A stretch of DNA of 64,000 nucleotides, taken from assembly GCA_030068075.1 (NCBI GenBank), contig CM057835.1, positions 19,865,957 to 19,929,956 on the forward strand. Direction: 5' to 3'. This document shows, in pieces, positions 1 to 13,069 of the stretch. The stretch is from Paguma larvata. Its lineage: Eukaryota > Chordata > Mammalia > Carnivora > Viverridae. The notes below the pieces were generated by a model, which was given only the letters and a program-made list of their open reading frames with translations, made no database searches and was not told the DNA's origin. Position 1 is the stretch's first letter; the number at the start of each line of letters is the position of its first letter. The translations under genes and the position numbers were made by a program.

Positions 1-1031
1 AAATGCAGAGTCAAACGCTAGATGGCTTTGAAGGCAGTGCACTTTCCTGCCTTGCCCCCGTTTTGTTTTTTTTTTTTTTTGCATACGGATGGGATAAAGT
101 GAATGGTAATAGCATGGATGTCACTTCATTTTGCCTCCAGCATTTCTTGCAGGGCCTTAGCTCCCTGAAATGTGCACCCTCCTCAAGGATTTCTGAAGAT
201 CCTGGGGCCTGTTGTCTCTTTGGTAACTATAGTGCTTCTCTACATTTTTATTTCTTCTCTAAGTCAGCTCCACCTCTGTCGGGCACCTAGGGGGGTCCTC
301 TGGGCATTCCTGCTACTTCCACCATGTACCAGCACGTGTTCTAGGCACTGCAGTTCACTGTTATAACTGAGCCACCGAGGCCACAGAGACACAAAGGGCA
401 GTGCCCCTTGCACTGGGCAGGGGGTTAACTCCTGGAGGACGCAATGGTGATCGGGACCAACATGGCTCTCATAAAATGTACTGACAGTTCTCATTTCTTT
501 CTGTGCCTCTCTTGCTATTCTCTCTATGAATTGTAAACAAAATTCCTAAGAGTGCAGCAACTTCCATTAAATTCTCTCGTTTATATTGCAAACAGAAAAA
601 AACAAGGGGTTAATGGTGTGCTTTGGATCTAGATTTAAGTTGTGACTGTATAATTTTTCCTGTGTTTTTTCTAGTTAATATATAAAAATGTATTTATTCA
701 TAGTAGAAATTTGGGGAAATCACTTAACAATACAAAGAACATTAATAGTCACTCATAATTCCACCTCCCAGTGACAACTACTATTAATATTTGATAAACA
801 GCCTTAAGTTCTATGTATCTATTTGCATATTGTAAATATATGTATTATTTATACATATTTGTATATTTCCACCCCAGGTCAGTCTAAATTTGTGGGAGGT
901 ACATTAAATGTTTTTTCCCATTTTTAACCATTTCGACAACACTCACAAATCTTTCTTCTCTCAACACACTGAAAGGTCCTAGCCCGTACTGCCTTGTGTC
1001 CTGTCCCCCAGAGCCCACCTGCCTGCCACTC
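1..1031. other. No gene or repeat recognised
   Basis: AT-rich sequence with a T-run at about 64-80. Part of 660-960 reads like very old L1 3' UTR ('attttgataaacagcc'-like), but not clearly enough to call. Confidence 0.4.
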
Positions 1032-1046
1032 GAAATTGTGTCACCT

Positions 1047-1275
1047 TGGGGCGCCTGGGTGGCTCAGTCGGTTAAGCGTCCGACTTCAGCTCAGGTCATG
1101 ATCTCGCGGTTTGTGAGTTCAAGCCCTGCGTCGGGCTCTGTGCTGACAACTCAGAGCCTGGAGCCTGCTTCGGATTCTGTGTCTCCCTCTCTCTCTCTGC
1201 CCCTCCCAAGCTCATGCTCTGTCTCTCTCTGTCAATAATAAATAAATGTTAAAAAAAAAAAAAAAAGAAAGAAAA
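1047..1275 (+). mobile_element. Feline SINE
   Basis: Full length. Target duplication GAAATTGTGTCACCT at 1032-1046 and 1276-1290 is perfect (15 bp), so it is fairly young. The tail has changed to AAAGAAAG. Confidence 0.95.
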
Positions 1276-1899
1276 GAAATTGTGTCACCTCGGGAAAGTG
1301 GATAAAAGTCTGTTTCTCAGTTCCCTTACTATAAAATCGTGATAGAAATAGTTACGTTATTGGCTGTTGGGACTTGAATGAATGGTTGCGGGTAAAGCAA
1401 TTCGAACAAAGGCCTGCGGCTAAACAAGCAGCTTTCGTGTGTCGCTGTGGGAATTGTTCTCCCACCGGGCTCGGATCTCAAGTTCCCTTCTCCCCAGCTC
1501 TAGCAGGAACCTGGAGGGGAGGGGGAGTTCCCATCTGCTCCTAACGCCTCCCTCTTCCTCCTCTGGTCTACCTCCCCAGCTCTGAGGCCATAGAGATAGA
1601 GGAGGGGGTAAGATTTGGAGGGACTGGCCCAAAAGGATCTTGCCTCGCAAAGTGAGAGGCTGCAAAAATCATCTGTGGGATGTCGCCTTTTCTCTGGGTG
1701 ACACCTCCTGGTGGCAGGTGCCACCCTACAAAGACGCTCTCTACTCATTAATAGTCACTGCCCTATGCTCCCAGCTCCAAGGAACAATTAATCTACTTTC
1801 TGCCTTTATAGAATTGCCTATTCTAAGGATGTGGAGCCTTGGAGCCATGCGAAGCAGTTATTTTGCATTATTCTTAAAAAAAATAAAAAACAAGAGAGG

Positions 1900-2014
1900 G
1901 GTGCCTGGACAGTTCGGTCAGTTAAGCGGGTTAAAGCGACCGGCTCTTGATTTTGGATCAGGTCATGATCTCAGTTTGTGAGTTCTGGCCCTGACGGCAC
2001 AGATCCTGCTTGGG

Positions 2015-2064
<50 letters not shown>

Positions 2065-2120
2065 CCCCTGCCCTTCCCCACTTGTGCTCTGTCTCTCAAA
2101 ATAAATAAAAACTTAAAAAA
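1900..2120 (+). mobile_element. Feline SINE with expanded TC run
   Basis: Older variant ('gactcttgatttt'-type middle) whose CT region has grown into a (TC)n microsatellite at about 2016-2058. Confidence 0.85.
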
Positions 2121-3389
2121 GAGAGAAAAACTTAGAAGTATTATCCAGGAATGATAGCCGCATGCTCCAGTTAATGAGAAAAAGAGCTTATTACGAAAAG
2201 CAATTGCAGGCAGTGGCACGGCAGGGCAGGCTGCTTTACGCATCACTGGGTATTTTGTATTTTTAGAGCATTGACAACTCTAGATCTTGTATCTTTTACG
2301 CTCTGATATAGGTATTACTCACAGCCCTTCCTGAAGATGTAACGCTTTTTTGAACGGACTCAGGCAAAAAATCACAAAATGCTACCCACGTAGTTGGATT
2401 GTAACTAGGATTATTGAGCATTTCAGGCTTGTGGAGGATGCTAATATGGAGTAAGGAAATGGGATCATCTGGTCCCACCAAGGACTGTTCTTACCTTCTG
2501 CCATGAAAATCCGTTGGACATAGTATTTGATGTTCCTTCTTTGGGCTTCTGGTGCCTCGGCTGTGAAACAGAGGAAATAACCTCACTAAAGGAAGGGGAG
2601 AACAGAGAAGCTTTTAAGAGCTCAGGTTCTCAGCAAAGCAGCGCTCAGTCTATGCAGTTCCCTTCTAATTCCTTTCCCATTGCTTCTCTGCTTCAATTTT
2701 AGGATTTGACTCCGTGGCAGGTTGGACAAAATATAATGTCAGGGATTCTTTTCTCATTAAGTTAAAAAAAGTATATTTAGAAGAATATACAAAATATAAA
2801 CGTGCAGTTCAGTGAATTATCACAAAGCAGACTGTAACCTCCCAGGCCAAGTAGAATATTACCAGTCTCTCTGAAGTTCTAGCTTGCAGTGTTCCCAAAC
2901 CACTGCTCCCTCTTTTCTCCCAAGGATAACTACCTGTCTGAGCTCAATTCCCTAGAAAATAGAATGAGAGGCAAAGATGAAGAGTTAAAGACTTATCTGG
3001 CAGTCCAACCTCACAGCAATAGGAGTGAGGGAAAAGGGAAGGAAGGATGGAAAGAAGGGGAGGAAATGCAAGATGGTGCATCACCAAGCTTGCCACAGCT
3101 CGCCTCCATAATGACGTACGTGGTCGCTCAGACACATGGAATATTTCCATACATTCTCTTTGACGAGGGTGCCTGAGCTTCTCAATGGGTACCACAGAGG
3201 ATAGCCAGGCATGACCCCATCATCTGTGCCCCAACCAAGATGTCCTGCTTCTGGATAAAGGGACTGTAGCAGAGAGAGGCTAGTAATGGCGAGATGCTGG
3301 TGGCGGAGCCACAACTCCCATGCCAAGCATTTGCCAAATATTGCCAGACATGACAAGGTTATACTTCTCGGCCCCTTGGTGGTAGGGTG
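2121..3389. other. No gene recognised
   Basis: Only short chance frames without splice or domain support. 2,750-2,900 may be a very old L1 3' UTR piece. Confidence 0.4.
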
Positions 3390-3705
3390 AGTGTATACAC
3401 CTTATTCAGGCCCATGAGTTGTGAGCAGAAGTTACAGGTCTCACTTCCATTCCAAAACATTCACTGCAGGGGTCATACCCACCAGGGCTTTCTCTAGTGG
3501 AGATCGTCTTTGAGATACCATCAGCGAGAGTCAGTGAGCAGAATTGGAGTAGAAGCCCTACCGTCTGTGCAAGATATGTGTGATAGACATATACCAGGAG
3601 TACAAAACAAAAAGCAAAAACATTTTTCATTTTAAGTCATGAAATTTTAGGGTTGTTTGTACTGCAGCACCTGCTGGCCTGTCCCAACTGATACCACGTA
3701 GAATA
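3390..3705 (+). repeat. Possible MaLR (MLT1-type) LTR
   Basis: The end, 'ttttagggttgtttgtactg' then 'gcctgtcccaactgatac', resembles the 3' end of MLT1 LTRs. The 5' border is unclear. Confidence 0.45.
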
Positions 3706-3895
3706 TTGTGACATTCCTTGAAGTCATTCCTGTGTCCAAAGAAGGAGCTGACATTTGGATGCTTGCTAAAGAATAGATACCAATTAATGCTAACCAGACA
3801 AGAATAATGACAAACTACGCCATTTTATACCTAGTGAAATAAATGTTTGTTGCCGCCAACACCCATTCCCCACGTTCCCTCCAGCATCTAAAAAT

Positions 3896-3935
3896 AGAAG
3901 AAAGAAGAAGAAGAAAAAGAAGAAGAAGGAGAGTA
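3896..3935 (+). repeat. (GAA)n-type simple repeat
   Basis: Runs of GAAGAA/GAAAAAG, about 40 bp. Confidence 0.85.
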
Positions 3936-4797
3936 AGTGACATGAAAAAACTGACTATAGTTTCCTCTCCTTTTCATTTTCCTGGAACCACGGATCAAAT
4001 CTGAGCAGAAAAAGATTAAATCAGGGTTGTATTTTTTTTAACAGAATTATTCTATTTCAGAGAGTGATCAGAAAGCCACAGGTCATCTAAAGTGTCTTCA
4101 AAGCAATAGAAAACAGATTCCATTAGAGCGTTACCATAGACAGTAATTTTTATTCCTCATATGCTTGTTAGTAAATGAGTCACGTTAGCAAAGGCGAGCG
4201 TCATCCAAAGATATTCTGGAACTCAGAGCCTAGAAGAGTGATTTCAACCTGATTCATTGTTATTGAGGAAGGAGTGTTCCCCGGGCCATATACACTGTGA
4301 CTTGTCTATGCCTCATTCATATTATGATAGACACAGGTATATTAACCATAATATTTTGCTTTCATCTATTGTCAGATACTAATTCATTAAATATGATGAA
4401 TAGAAATCTTTCAAAAATACTTTTCCAAAAGTAGTAATAATTATGGAATAATTTTTGCTTACAAAATTACACCACCACCTTCTCCTTCCACAGAAAGGTG
4501 ATACATATTATACACAACTACACAAAAATAGTATGCTATATATTAATATAATGTAAACATATTAATGCCTTAGAGAAATAGATTATATAAAATTTTTTGA
4601 GACAGAACTCACACACTACTCAAGTGATCCATTTATAATACACACGTCAGTGGTTTTTAGTATAGTCACAAAATCATGCCACCAATTTCAGAATCTACTT
4701 CAGAACATTTTCACCACCCTAATAAGGAGCTCTGTCATCATCAGCAATCCCTAGCCCTTATTCCCCCAACTTTTCCAGCCTTAAGTGCAATTTTTTT

Positions 4798-5040
4798 GGG
4801 GCACCTGGGTGGCTCAGTTGGTTGAGTGGCCGACTTCAGCTCAGGCCATGATCTCACGTCTGTGAGTTCGAGCCCCGCGTCGGGCTCTGTGCTGATGGCT
4901 CATCAAGAGCCTGGAGCCTGTTTCGGATTCTGTGTCTCCCTCTCTCTCTGCCCTTCCCCTGCTTGTGCTCTGTCTCTATGTCTCTCAAAGATAAATAAAT
5001 GTTAAAAAAAAAAAAAAAAGAATTTGCTTTAAAAATAAAG
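4798..5040 (+). mobile_element. Feline SINE
   Basis: Full length, head GGGGCACCTGGGTGGCTCAG. Target duplication about GCAATTTTTT on both sides; the tail includes a short non-A stretch. Confidence 0.9.
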
Positions 5041-5337
5041 AGCAATTTTTTAATTTACTTTGTCTTCATAGTATTGCCTATTCTGGAAATTTAATAGAAG
5101 TAGAATCATAAGATATGATTCTTTTGTTAAGTGACTTCTTTCACGCCGCATAATGTTTTCAAGGTGCACCTAGGACGGAGTGTGAATTAAAACCGCACTT
5201 ATTTTTATTGCCAAGTAACATTCCTCTGTATGGCTCTTCCACATTTTATGTTTTCATTCATCAATTGATGAGCATTTGAATTGTTTCCATTTTGGGCTAT
5301 TCTGAATAATGCTGCTTTGAATGATACCAACAAGTTG

Positions 5338-5556
5338 TTTTTATTTTTGTTTTTTTTTAAGTTTATTTTTGAGAGAAAGGGAGAGAGAGAGGGAGCACAA
5401 GCGGGGGAGGAGCAGAGAGAGAGGGAGATGCAGAATCCGAAGCAGGCTCCAGGCGACTCAGCACAAAGCCCGACATGGGGCTCAAACTCACAAGCCATGA
5501 GATCATGACCTGAGCTGAAGTCGGACGCTTAATTGACTGAGCCACCCAGGCGCCCC
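5338..5556 (-). mobile_element. Feline SINE
   Basis: Full length in reverse, ending GCCACCCAGGCGCCCC. Flanks AACAAGTTG... / AACAAGTTTTT suggest the target duplication. Inserted in an old L1. Confidence 0.92.
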
Positions 5557-5715
5557 CGAACAAGTTTTTGTGTGGACGCATGTTTTCGTTTCTCTTGAAA
5601 TCCCCACCTAGGAGTGGGATTCAGGTCATGTGGTAACTCTTTGTTCCCCTTTTTAGAAACTTCCAGGCATCTGCAGCATTTTACATTCTCACCAGCAGTG
5701 TAGGAAGATTCGATA

Positions 5716-7609
5716 CTGTCTTTCAATGAAGAAAAAACACGGAGATGCTGCAGGTGTATTTATTAACTCCTGTAAATGAGGCAACCTTTTTCTACTTGCA
5801 ATGAGAGAAGATACTGGAATTCTCTCCGTTCATCAAGACGACGACCGCACCGTCCTAAAGTTCCTAGATTGCTATCAGGGAGCCGTTTGGATCCTAAAAC
5901 ACTCTGGCTCCGATGCAGGAAAAAATGAGTGCCCTCACCTGTGTTCATTTGTTAACTTAATTTCAACTTCTATTCAGCCGCTTTGGTTAAATAAGAACAT
6001 AAGAACTATTTTTATGTGGATAACAATTATCATCAGGAGTTTGCATAATGGTAAAAATATCAAGCTACTCATCAGAAGATGTGACTTCCCTTTGAAGTTA
6101 AAACTAGAAAAAAATATGCAAGTCTTAATGCGTGAAGTATCACTATCCACAGGACCTAATTCCTAGCGGATCCTGGGCCACTTGGAAACGGAGCTTAATC
6201 AAGTGTCGCTAATGATTTTATATCCTTTAAAGGGGAGAATCAAATATAACGTCCTAAGTGCCAAGACATTAGAAATCAATATAAAAGAAGATATCTGTGT
6301 ATTGTATAAATGGTTATGAAAATTACAAGTTCATTTATCAAAAAAGATTACCTGTTCACGCGTCCTAATGAGAGATCCCATTTGGTGAGCATTTGGCTAA
6401 TAACTCAGCAGCTGCGGAGCATTATAACTTAATCTAATTATTTCCAAAGAGATGTGATCTATCTGCTACAAACAAAAACGCACGCAGAGGAAAGAAATAG
6501 GTCTCTCTGTTTCTCACTATTCCAAATGAACCACAGAATGTAGAAAAACAATATTTACCTATGAGCCACCTGGACTCCCTGTGTAATGCTAAGTCCGCAT
6601 CATCAGTGACAAAGCATCCTGGAGGATGGAAGCAATTATGCAGATAATTAAAGGGAAAGCAATCACTTGTCCCCACCCCCACCCCCGCCTTTTCCTCTTT
6701 ATCCCCCCAATTATCAGAAAATTAGCATGAAGCATTTTTTTCTTTTAAAAAGTGAACTATGAGTAATTGTTTTAATATCCTGCTTGATTTTAATAGAAAG
6801 TCTTATCAAGTGAGAATTCAATTACGCGGATTTGTTTACTACCCAAGATGGTTAATTTCAGGATTGATGAAGCGCCCGACCCTCCGTGTGTAGAAAATGA
6901 TCTCAAGAGATTCTACCTTTGTGGAAATCACCTGGGCCCGGAGATTCACCCCTGCTAATAACCGGATGCTTGTTTATTGATTATGTCCTGGATCAAAAAT
7001 AAGATCCAGGACATAATCCTGGAGAGATGCTTAACCAGTTTGGGGACAACTGGAACAATTTAAAGATGGCTCGTATAGTAGATGATGTTATGGCAGTATT
7101 TTTAAACATCCCTAAGTAAAGAAATGATATCGTGATGATCTCTTTGGAGAGGCCTGCTGAAATCTCAAAGGTAAAGTGTCAGGATAGCTGTAATTTATTT
7201 TGAAATGGTTCAGCCAAAAAAAAAAAAAAAAACAAGCCTGAATATAAAGCAAATGCAATAAAATGATGACGATGGGGGATTCCAGGTCAAGAAAAATACG
7301 TGTTGCTTCTTCGCAGGTTTATAATTTTTCAAAACATATATAATTTGGGGAAGAGATGAAAAGAAGGCAACCTTGCTGCCTGTGAAAATCTAAATCTTTT
7401 CAATCCTGACTTAAATGCTACGTGTATGCGTGTTATCCTATTGCCTACCCCCTTGTGAACTGTCCCTCTCCGAATGACTAGAACACTTTCTGGCTGTCCA
7501 CTGGATTCGCGATTAGTCCGGATCTGTTCTCAGTAAACATCTGTTAATTCCATTGATGGATGTAGGTTCGAAGCTCAAGCCATCAGTCACTAACAGATTT
7601 TGTAAGAGC
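5716..7609. other. No gene recognised; contains a hairpin
   Basis: No repeat I can name apart from the hairpin at 6979-7018. The relatively balanced, non-repetitive sequence may be old unique DNA. Confidence 0.5.
6979..7018. other. Perfect 16-bp inverted repeat (hairpin)
   Basis: GATTATGTCCTGGATC (6979-6994), an 8-nt A-rich loop, then GATCCAGGACATAATC (7003-7018). It lies in otherwise unremarkable sequence. Confidence 0.95.
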
Positions 7610-7725
7610 GGATAATAACGATAGCACAGAGGCAGCTGCTATTCATCACATGTTCATTGTATGCCTGGCGTTGGGCTAAATGTTTCACAGAAAGCACACC
7701 ACATTATTTCACTTCACTTTTGATG
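7610..7725 (+). repeat. MIR fragment
   Basis: 'tgcctggcgttgggctaaat' with 'ttatttcacttcac' fits the MIR 5' half. Confidence 0.5.
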
Positions 7726-8929
7726 CAGAATCCTGGACTGTCTGACAATCCGTGAAACAAAACCCTGGCTCGCTTTGGTAAAGCAGTTCTCGGCATGCCA
7801 TGATATTAAAAAAGAATGAAAACCAGGATGCTTTATTTCCTGTGGCCTCATACAACTGGGGGATGCTTAATGGGGTCTGTGCCACTTTAAAAGCCAAGGA
7901 CTAAGCCATTGCCGGAGCAAAATTACCGAGAAACAATTCGTGGCGGCCAAGGCAGTGGCTCTCTTGCATGTGGTGACTCCACTTTCGAGGTAAGGTGCAG
8001 CGAAACGAGCCTGAGGCAGTCAACACACGGATCCATTAGACTGCTGGGCCAGCAGCTCTGCAGACCCTGAATTTGCCCAGCAACCTGCTGATGCTTTTTC
8101 AAAACGTCCTTGTCGAGGGGTAAGATTCATTAACAGAAAGAAGCCCGAGGTCTATTTCCAAGATGGAAGATTGTCTTTTCCATCTACATAAAGCTGCTTA
8201 AATGATATCCCATGGCTTTTATAATAGGTGTCCTTGACTCATGACATTGAGTGAAGAATCCTTTAGGTCACACGTTGTGCATAAAACTGTGAGAAGTCTA
8301 TGGAGACCATTACGCACGTAGCTACTGGCAAGACAATTTGTCACAGCAGCACTGAGGCTAACCTAGGGTGGGACAGTGAAGAAAATCATTGAAATGAGTG
8401 CTGTAGATATGGGAAGTCATAGGCACGTTTAAAAACAAGAATAAAGCTTCAAGATCTTTTATGTATGATGTTATCTTTGGGTAATTAAATAAGAGTAACA
8501 GTAATTAAAACAAGTGATAATTTTCTATCAGTAAATTATAATGATGTATTGTTGAATGATCTAACTCATGGAAGAGACGATGCATCCATTCAGATTTCTG
8601 AATGATTAACCCTAACCAGTGGAGTTTATATAAAAGACTACGCATAAAGGAGTAAAAATATTTTCATGGAGAACTGCTTTTCTGTCTTATAAAATTAATT
8701 TAGTAACCCAGATGGCCCTTAGTGTTTTAAAAACCATGAAATCAAATACACCGGGCCACTTTGGTTTTTGGCCCTGTGTTTCCTTCCCTCAGTGACATCT
8801 GCCTACATAGGACAGAATCATTGGGTAAAGCAAACAGAAGATGTGAGTATCCCGGTCTTCGGTTAGTCCAACAGTAGATTTATGAGCGGGGGGCCAGCAT
8901 GCTGGCGCATTCACCTGGCTGAAAACTTC
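7726..8929. other. No gene or repeat recognised
   Basis: Low-repeat, unique-looking sequence; no long frame. Confidence 0.5.
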
Positions 8930-9440
8930 TCTTGGCTTGGCTCAGCGCAACATCATCTCTCGTTCCATGTGCCACACCGGCCATTTTCAGTGCTTCAGAC
9001 TTGCCAACTTACTTCTCACGCCAGAACCTGTGCTTGAAACTCTCTCTGCCTGGAATGATTTTAACGCCAGTCTTCACATTGATAGGCTCCCCTCGTCCTT
9101 GGGTTCATCGTCTCCTTGTCCTCATCATCTTGGCTTCAATATAACCTTGTCAGGGAGGTCCTTCCTTAACCTTCACACTGGTTGAAAATCCTCCTCAGGC
9201 ATGGCTTTAATTTTCCGTCCTCAAATGCCATTTGTTTCCTTCATAGCACTTATCACAACTTAAAAAGACCTTTTGTGTCTTGCTTATTTGCCTGTTGCCT
9301 GTCATTTCCACTATTCTGTGTGGCCCATGAGGGCGGGATCCATGCCTTCTTTGTTTACTGTTGCATCTTCAGCATACATCAGAGAATGCGGCAGCCGGGG
9401 GCGGGGAGGGGGTAGTCAATTGATTCTGGCTAAATAAATG
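8930..9440 (+). repeat. LINE-2 3' end
   Basis: Reads like the L2 consensus end: 'gtccttccttaacc', 'catagcacttatcacaact', 'catgagggcgggatccatgc' and a final 'aataaatg'. Short open frames here are by chance. Confidence 0.8.
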
Positions 9441-9519
9441 GACGGATTCCCTAGACATCCATCTCTAACTTGGCCCGAATTAGGAAAGAGGACTAAATCA
9501 TTTAGACTTGGTCAAATTC

Positions 9520-9860
9520 CTCTTTGACCTATACATTAGGGTTGGCTAGGCCACGGTACAAAATAGATACAAACCTATTTTGGCTTAATGCGTGTTTATT
9601 TCTCAGTCATAAAACAGCAGGGGACGGTTCTAAGTCAATGGAGGCGGGTGCAGAGGGGCGGACTTGGCTGACAGCAACTGTCTTGTCACATGGCTTCAAG
9701 CTCACATGACAGTGGACAGCCCAATCAGCCAGGAATGAAAAGAGCACACGGAGGTTTTCAGGGGCCCCGCCTGCAAGTGGTGCGGATCATTTCTGCCTGC
9801 TGGGAAATGTAATCTAGCTGCCACAAAGAAGCTGGGAAATGTAATCTAGTTGGTTTTTTC
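9520..9860 (+). repeat. Ancient interspersed repeat, class not assigned
   Basis: 'ggttttcaggggccccgcct', 'gtggtgcggatcatttctgc' and 'ctgggaaatgtaatctag' recall a known mammalian medium-copy repeat, which I cannot name with confidence. It contains a 22-bp tandem duplication. Confidence 0.35.
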
Positions 9861-11654
9861 TTGAAGATTTTGAATCTGTGCCAAGGAAAATGTTTTCTTC
9901 TTTTTTCCATTCATCCAACAAGTTACCTGTTAGAGGTCTGCGTCAAACACATGAATAGAACCCTTAGAGACCAGCAGGTACTACGAACCAGGCTACAGCA
10001 AAGACATGCAGGAGTGCCACGTAAGAACACAAGAGGAATAAGGGATGACTTCAAGGAGGTGTTGAAATCTGAAACATGGAGGTAGTTTGCCAGGTGGAGT
10101 AGGATTTAACGAGGAGGACAATGTTCAATGTAACAGTATAGCATTTCAAACTGCAATGTTATTGGAACGAATATTATCATTATATTTCAAATAAATATAA
10201 TCAGTATGAAGTAAACATTAGAACTTTGGCTCTTTATCATGATAAATAGAATTCTCCATGAATATATTTTAATAAGCTGTGTTGTCTATTACAGAGTATG
10301 AAATCTGGAAGGCATGAAATAGAGTTGCAAAAAAAACTGAATCCACAGGGCAAGGCCAACACCGACTAAAACTTTAGTAGTAAAAATTCAAATTATTCCT
10401 TTTAATAAAAATCAGATTTTTGTTTTTATCCCAGAAGTTCACTCTCTTAATGGTGATACTTGGTTTGGCCTTCACGTCAGCTAATATGTGTTTTAACTCA
10501 TGATCACTGGTCATTCAGTTAAAATATGTATTCTGTGAACTCGTAAGCAATCATTCACATCACATATCGTTTTCATGTGAATGATTTAATACCGTAATAC
10601 ATTCAGAAAACAGCTTAACGGTAATATAGACCTCATTCTTTGTGATACTGGGTTTCACGAGGTTGACATTGTCTAATTTATTTACTCTCCCAGTAGTAGA
10701 AATCTAAGTTGTTCCTAGGTTTTTGTATTTTGCAAACAATTCTTAATAAACATGGTTTATTAATAAACTTATTTTTGTATACTTTTGCCAGTGTCGGAGT
10801 GACATACTGTCCTAGAAATGGAATTCTTTTGCTCTGCATGCACTTTAAACTTTGATAGAAAATGCCAACAGCGATACAAAAAATAGACTGAGAAAGCTTT
10901 TCCTTCATATCCTTGAATACCTCATAATAGTTTGTATTTTCGAAAAAACCGTAATAATACCTGCACCAGGGCTTAACGTGATATTAAAAAATGTAGAGGA
11001 ACATGCTGAAGAGAAAAATGCATAGATACATACTTTTAAAATTCAGTATCATTTAAAATAATTTTATGTTAATGAAAGCAAATCGGTAGACATTAATATC
11101 TTTAGTATCCTTTTCCTCTGTCATTTTGTTATTGTCTTATGAAGACACATGGAAAAAACAACCCAACACGACACCTCACTAAGGGCCTGGTAGCCAGGCT
11201 TTCTTTCTAACTGGCATCCACCAGATGTCTCCCCTCCTCCACTAAGGTGTGTTTTTCAGGAAGCATCTATTAGTAGAGTAAAACAAAATATTTCCTCACA
11301 GGATTGGTTTTCTTTTTTAAGGGCAGAGTTCATCTCTTTTAAAATAAACACAAAAATGCCTTTTTTTAGAACTAGTACCTAACATGAGTTAAAATGGCTT
11401 GATACTATAGCATTTCCTCCGTTTGGGGAGGAGAAAAGAAAGGACTGTACCCATAACAGAAAAATTTTTTTTTTTTCAGGAAAACATCATTATATGTGGG
11501 GAGGCGGGGGGGAGTAGGTACCCTAATAACATAAAATTTACTTACTTAAGAGAATCTACCAACTGAACTAATTTGTTCTGGTTTATTAAGAATATACACA
11601 TTTATCACTGAAATACATTTAAATCATATTTATATTTTTATGAGAGCCCTTTCT
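9861..11654. other. No gene or repeat recognised
   Basis: AT-rich. A 76-codon minus frame at 10,678-10,908 lies in a stretch resembling an L1 3' end in reverse ('gaattcttttgctctgcatg'), so it is probably not coding. Confidence 0.4.
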
Positions 11655-11856
11655 TTAAAATGTTTTTAATGTTTCTTTTCAATTTCGAGAGAGAGCACAT
11701 GCACACAAGCAGAGGAAAGCAGAGAGAGAGGGAGACTCAGAATCCGAAGCAGGCTCCAGGTTCTGAGCTGTCAGCACAGAGCTTGACGCAGGGCTCAAAT
11801 GCACGAACCATGAGATCATGACCTGAGCTAACTGACTGAGCCACTCAGGTGCCCCG
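11655..11856 (-). mobile_element. Feline SINE
   Basis: Reverse copy ending GAGCCACTCAGGTGCCCC, missing a few bases before its head. It lies 30 bp from a SINE in the other direction. Confidence 0.88.
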
Positions 11857-11886
11857 AAAAGCCATTTTTTAATATTTCCAAAGTTG

Positions 11887-12070
11887 GGGCTGCTGGGTAA
11901 TTGAGTGTCTGACTCTTGATTTGGGCTCAGGTAATGATCCTTGGATCATGGATCAAGCCCTGTGTTGGGCTTTGTGCTGACCGTGGAGCCTGCCTAAGAT
12001 TCTTTCTCTCCCTCTACCCTCTCCCCCATTCATGCTTTCTCTAAAATTAAATACATATATATTTTTTAAA
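11887..12070 (+). mobile_element. Older carnivore SINE
   Basis: Diverged copy ('gactcttgatttgggctcag'); head partly lost. Confidence 0.75.
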
Positions 12071-12084
12071 CTTCCAAAGTTTCT

Positions 12085-12842
12085 CAAAAATGAGCTTTCT
12101 CCAGGATAGCCAAATTACACAAATATTAAATGTTTATCTTCAATAAAATACTAGCAAACCAAATTCAACGATACATTTAAAAAATCATTCACCATGTTCA
12201 GGTGGGAATTAATCCTGAGTTGCCACGGTGGTTCAATATTCACCAAAAAATTAACGTGATACATCTCATCAACAAGAGAAAGGATGAGAACCATATGATC
12301 ATTACAATAGATACAGAAAAAGCATTTGACAAAGTACAACATCCATTCACGATAAAAACCCATGACGAAGTTAGGTTTTGAGGAACATACCTCAACACAA
12401 TAAAGGCCGTATACGAAAAACCCACAGCTAATATCCTCCTCAATGGGGACAAATTGAGAGCTTTCCCCCTAAGGTCAGGAACAAGATAAGGATGTCCACT
12501 GTCACCACTATTATTCAACATAGTACTGGAAGTGCAAGCCACAGCCATCAAACAACAAAAATAAATAAAAGGCATCGAAATAGGTAAGGAAGAAGTAAAA
12601 CTTTCACTATGAAAAAGATGCCAGAACTGAAACAAATTTAGTGGAGTCATAGGATACAAAAATCCTGTTGCATTTCTGTACATAAAGAAAGCAGCAGGAG
12701 AAATTAAGAAAACAATTCCATGTACAGTTCCACCAAAAATAACAAGATACCTAGGAATAAACCTAACCAAAGAGGCGAAAGACCTGTACTCTGAAAACTA
12801 TAAATTACTGAGGAAAGAAACTGAAGATGACACAAAGAAATA
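12085..12842 (+). repeat. L1 ORF2 fragment (RT region)
   Basis: The plus strand resembles L1 RT, for example 'ataaaggccgtatacgaaaa' and 'acagaaaaagcatttgaca', the counterpart of AIYEKP and EKAFDK in the young L1. It is broken by stops and truncated at both ends. A 176-codon antisense frame here has no meaning. Confidence 0.8.
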
Positions 12843-13069
12843 ATACTCCTATTTTTAAAAGTATGATTTCCTTTCATCTTCATGGTAACTCTACAAGCTT
12901 ATTTGAAACTTAGAGACGGGTTTAGAAACTTGCCTACAACATACATCCAGGCATACCTGACATGAGACCAGAACACAGAACTCAGACGTTTCCACCACAT
13001 CGGGCTGTCTTTTCCATACGCAGCACCTCTGCCTTTTGGTACCTTCGAGTTTCTAAACTTCTCATCTTG

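Larger units (their letters stand above)
4560..5715 (-). repeat. Old L1 3' end, split by two SINEs
   Basis: Plus-strand phrases such as 'aatgctgctttgaatga' and 'acattctcaccagcag' are the usual L1 ORF2-end/3' UTR sequences in reverse. SINEs at 4,798-5,040 and 5,340-5,556 interrupt it. Confidence 0.7.

Noticed and set aside
1047..1120. tRNA-like sequence at SINE heads, in many places
   Set aside because: These are the tRNA-derived heads of SINEs, not functional tRNA genes: no acceptor stem can be closed.
12240..12770. A 176-codon minus-strand reading frame
   Set aside because: Antisense to a decayed plus-strand L1 RT fragment.
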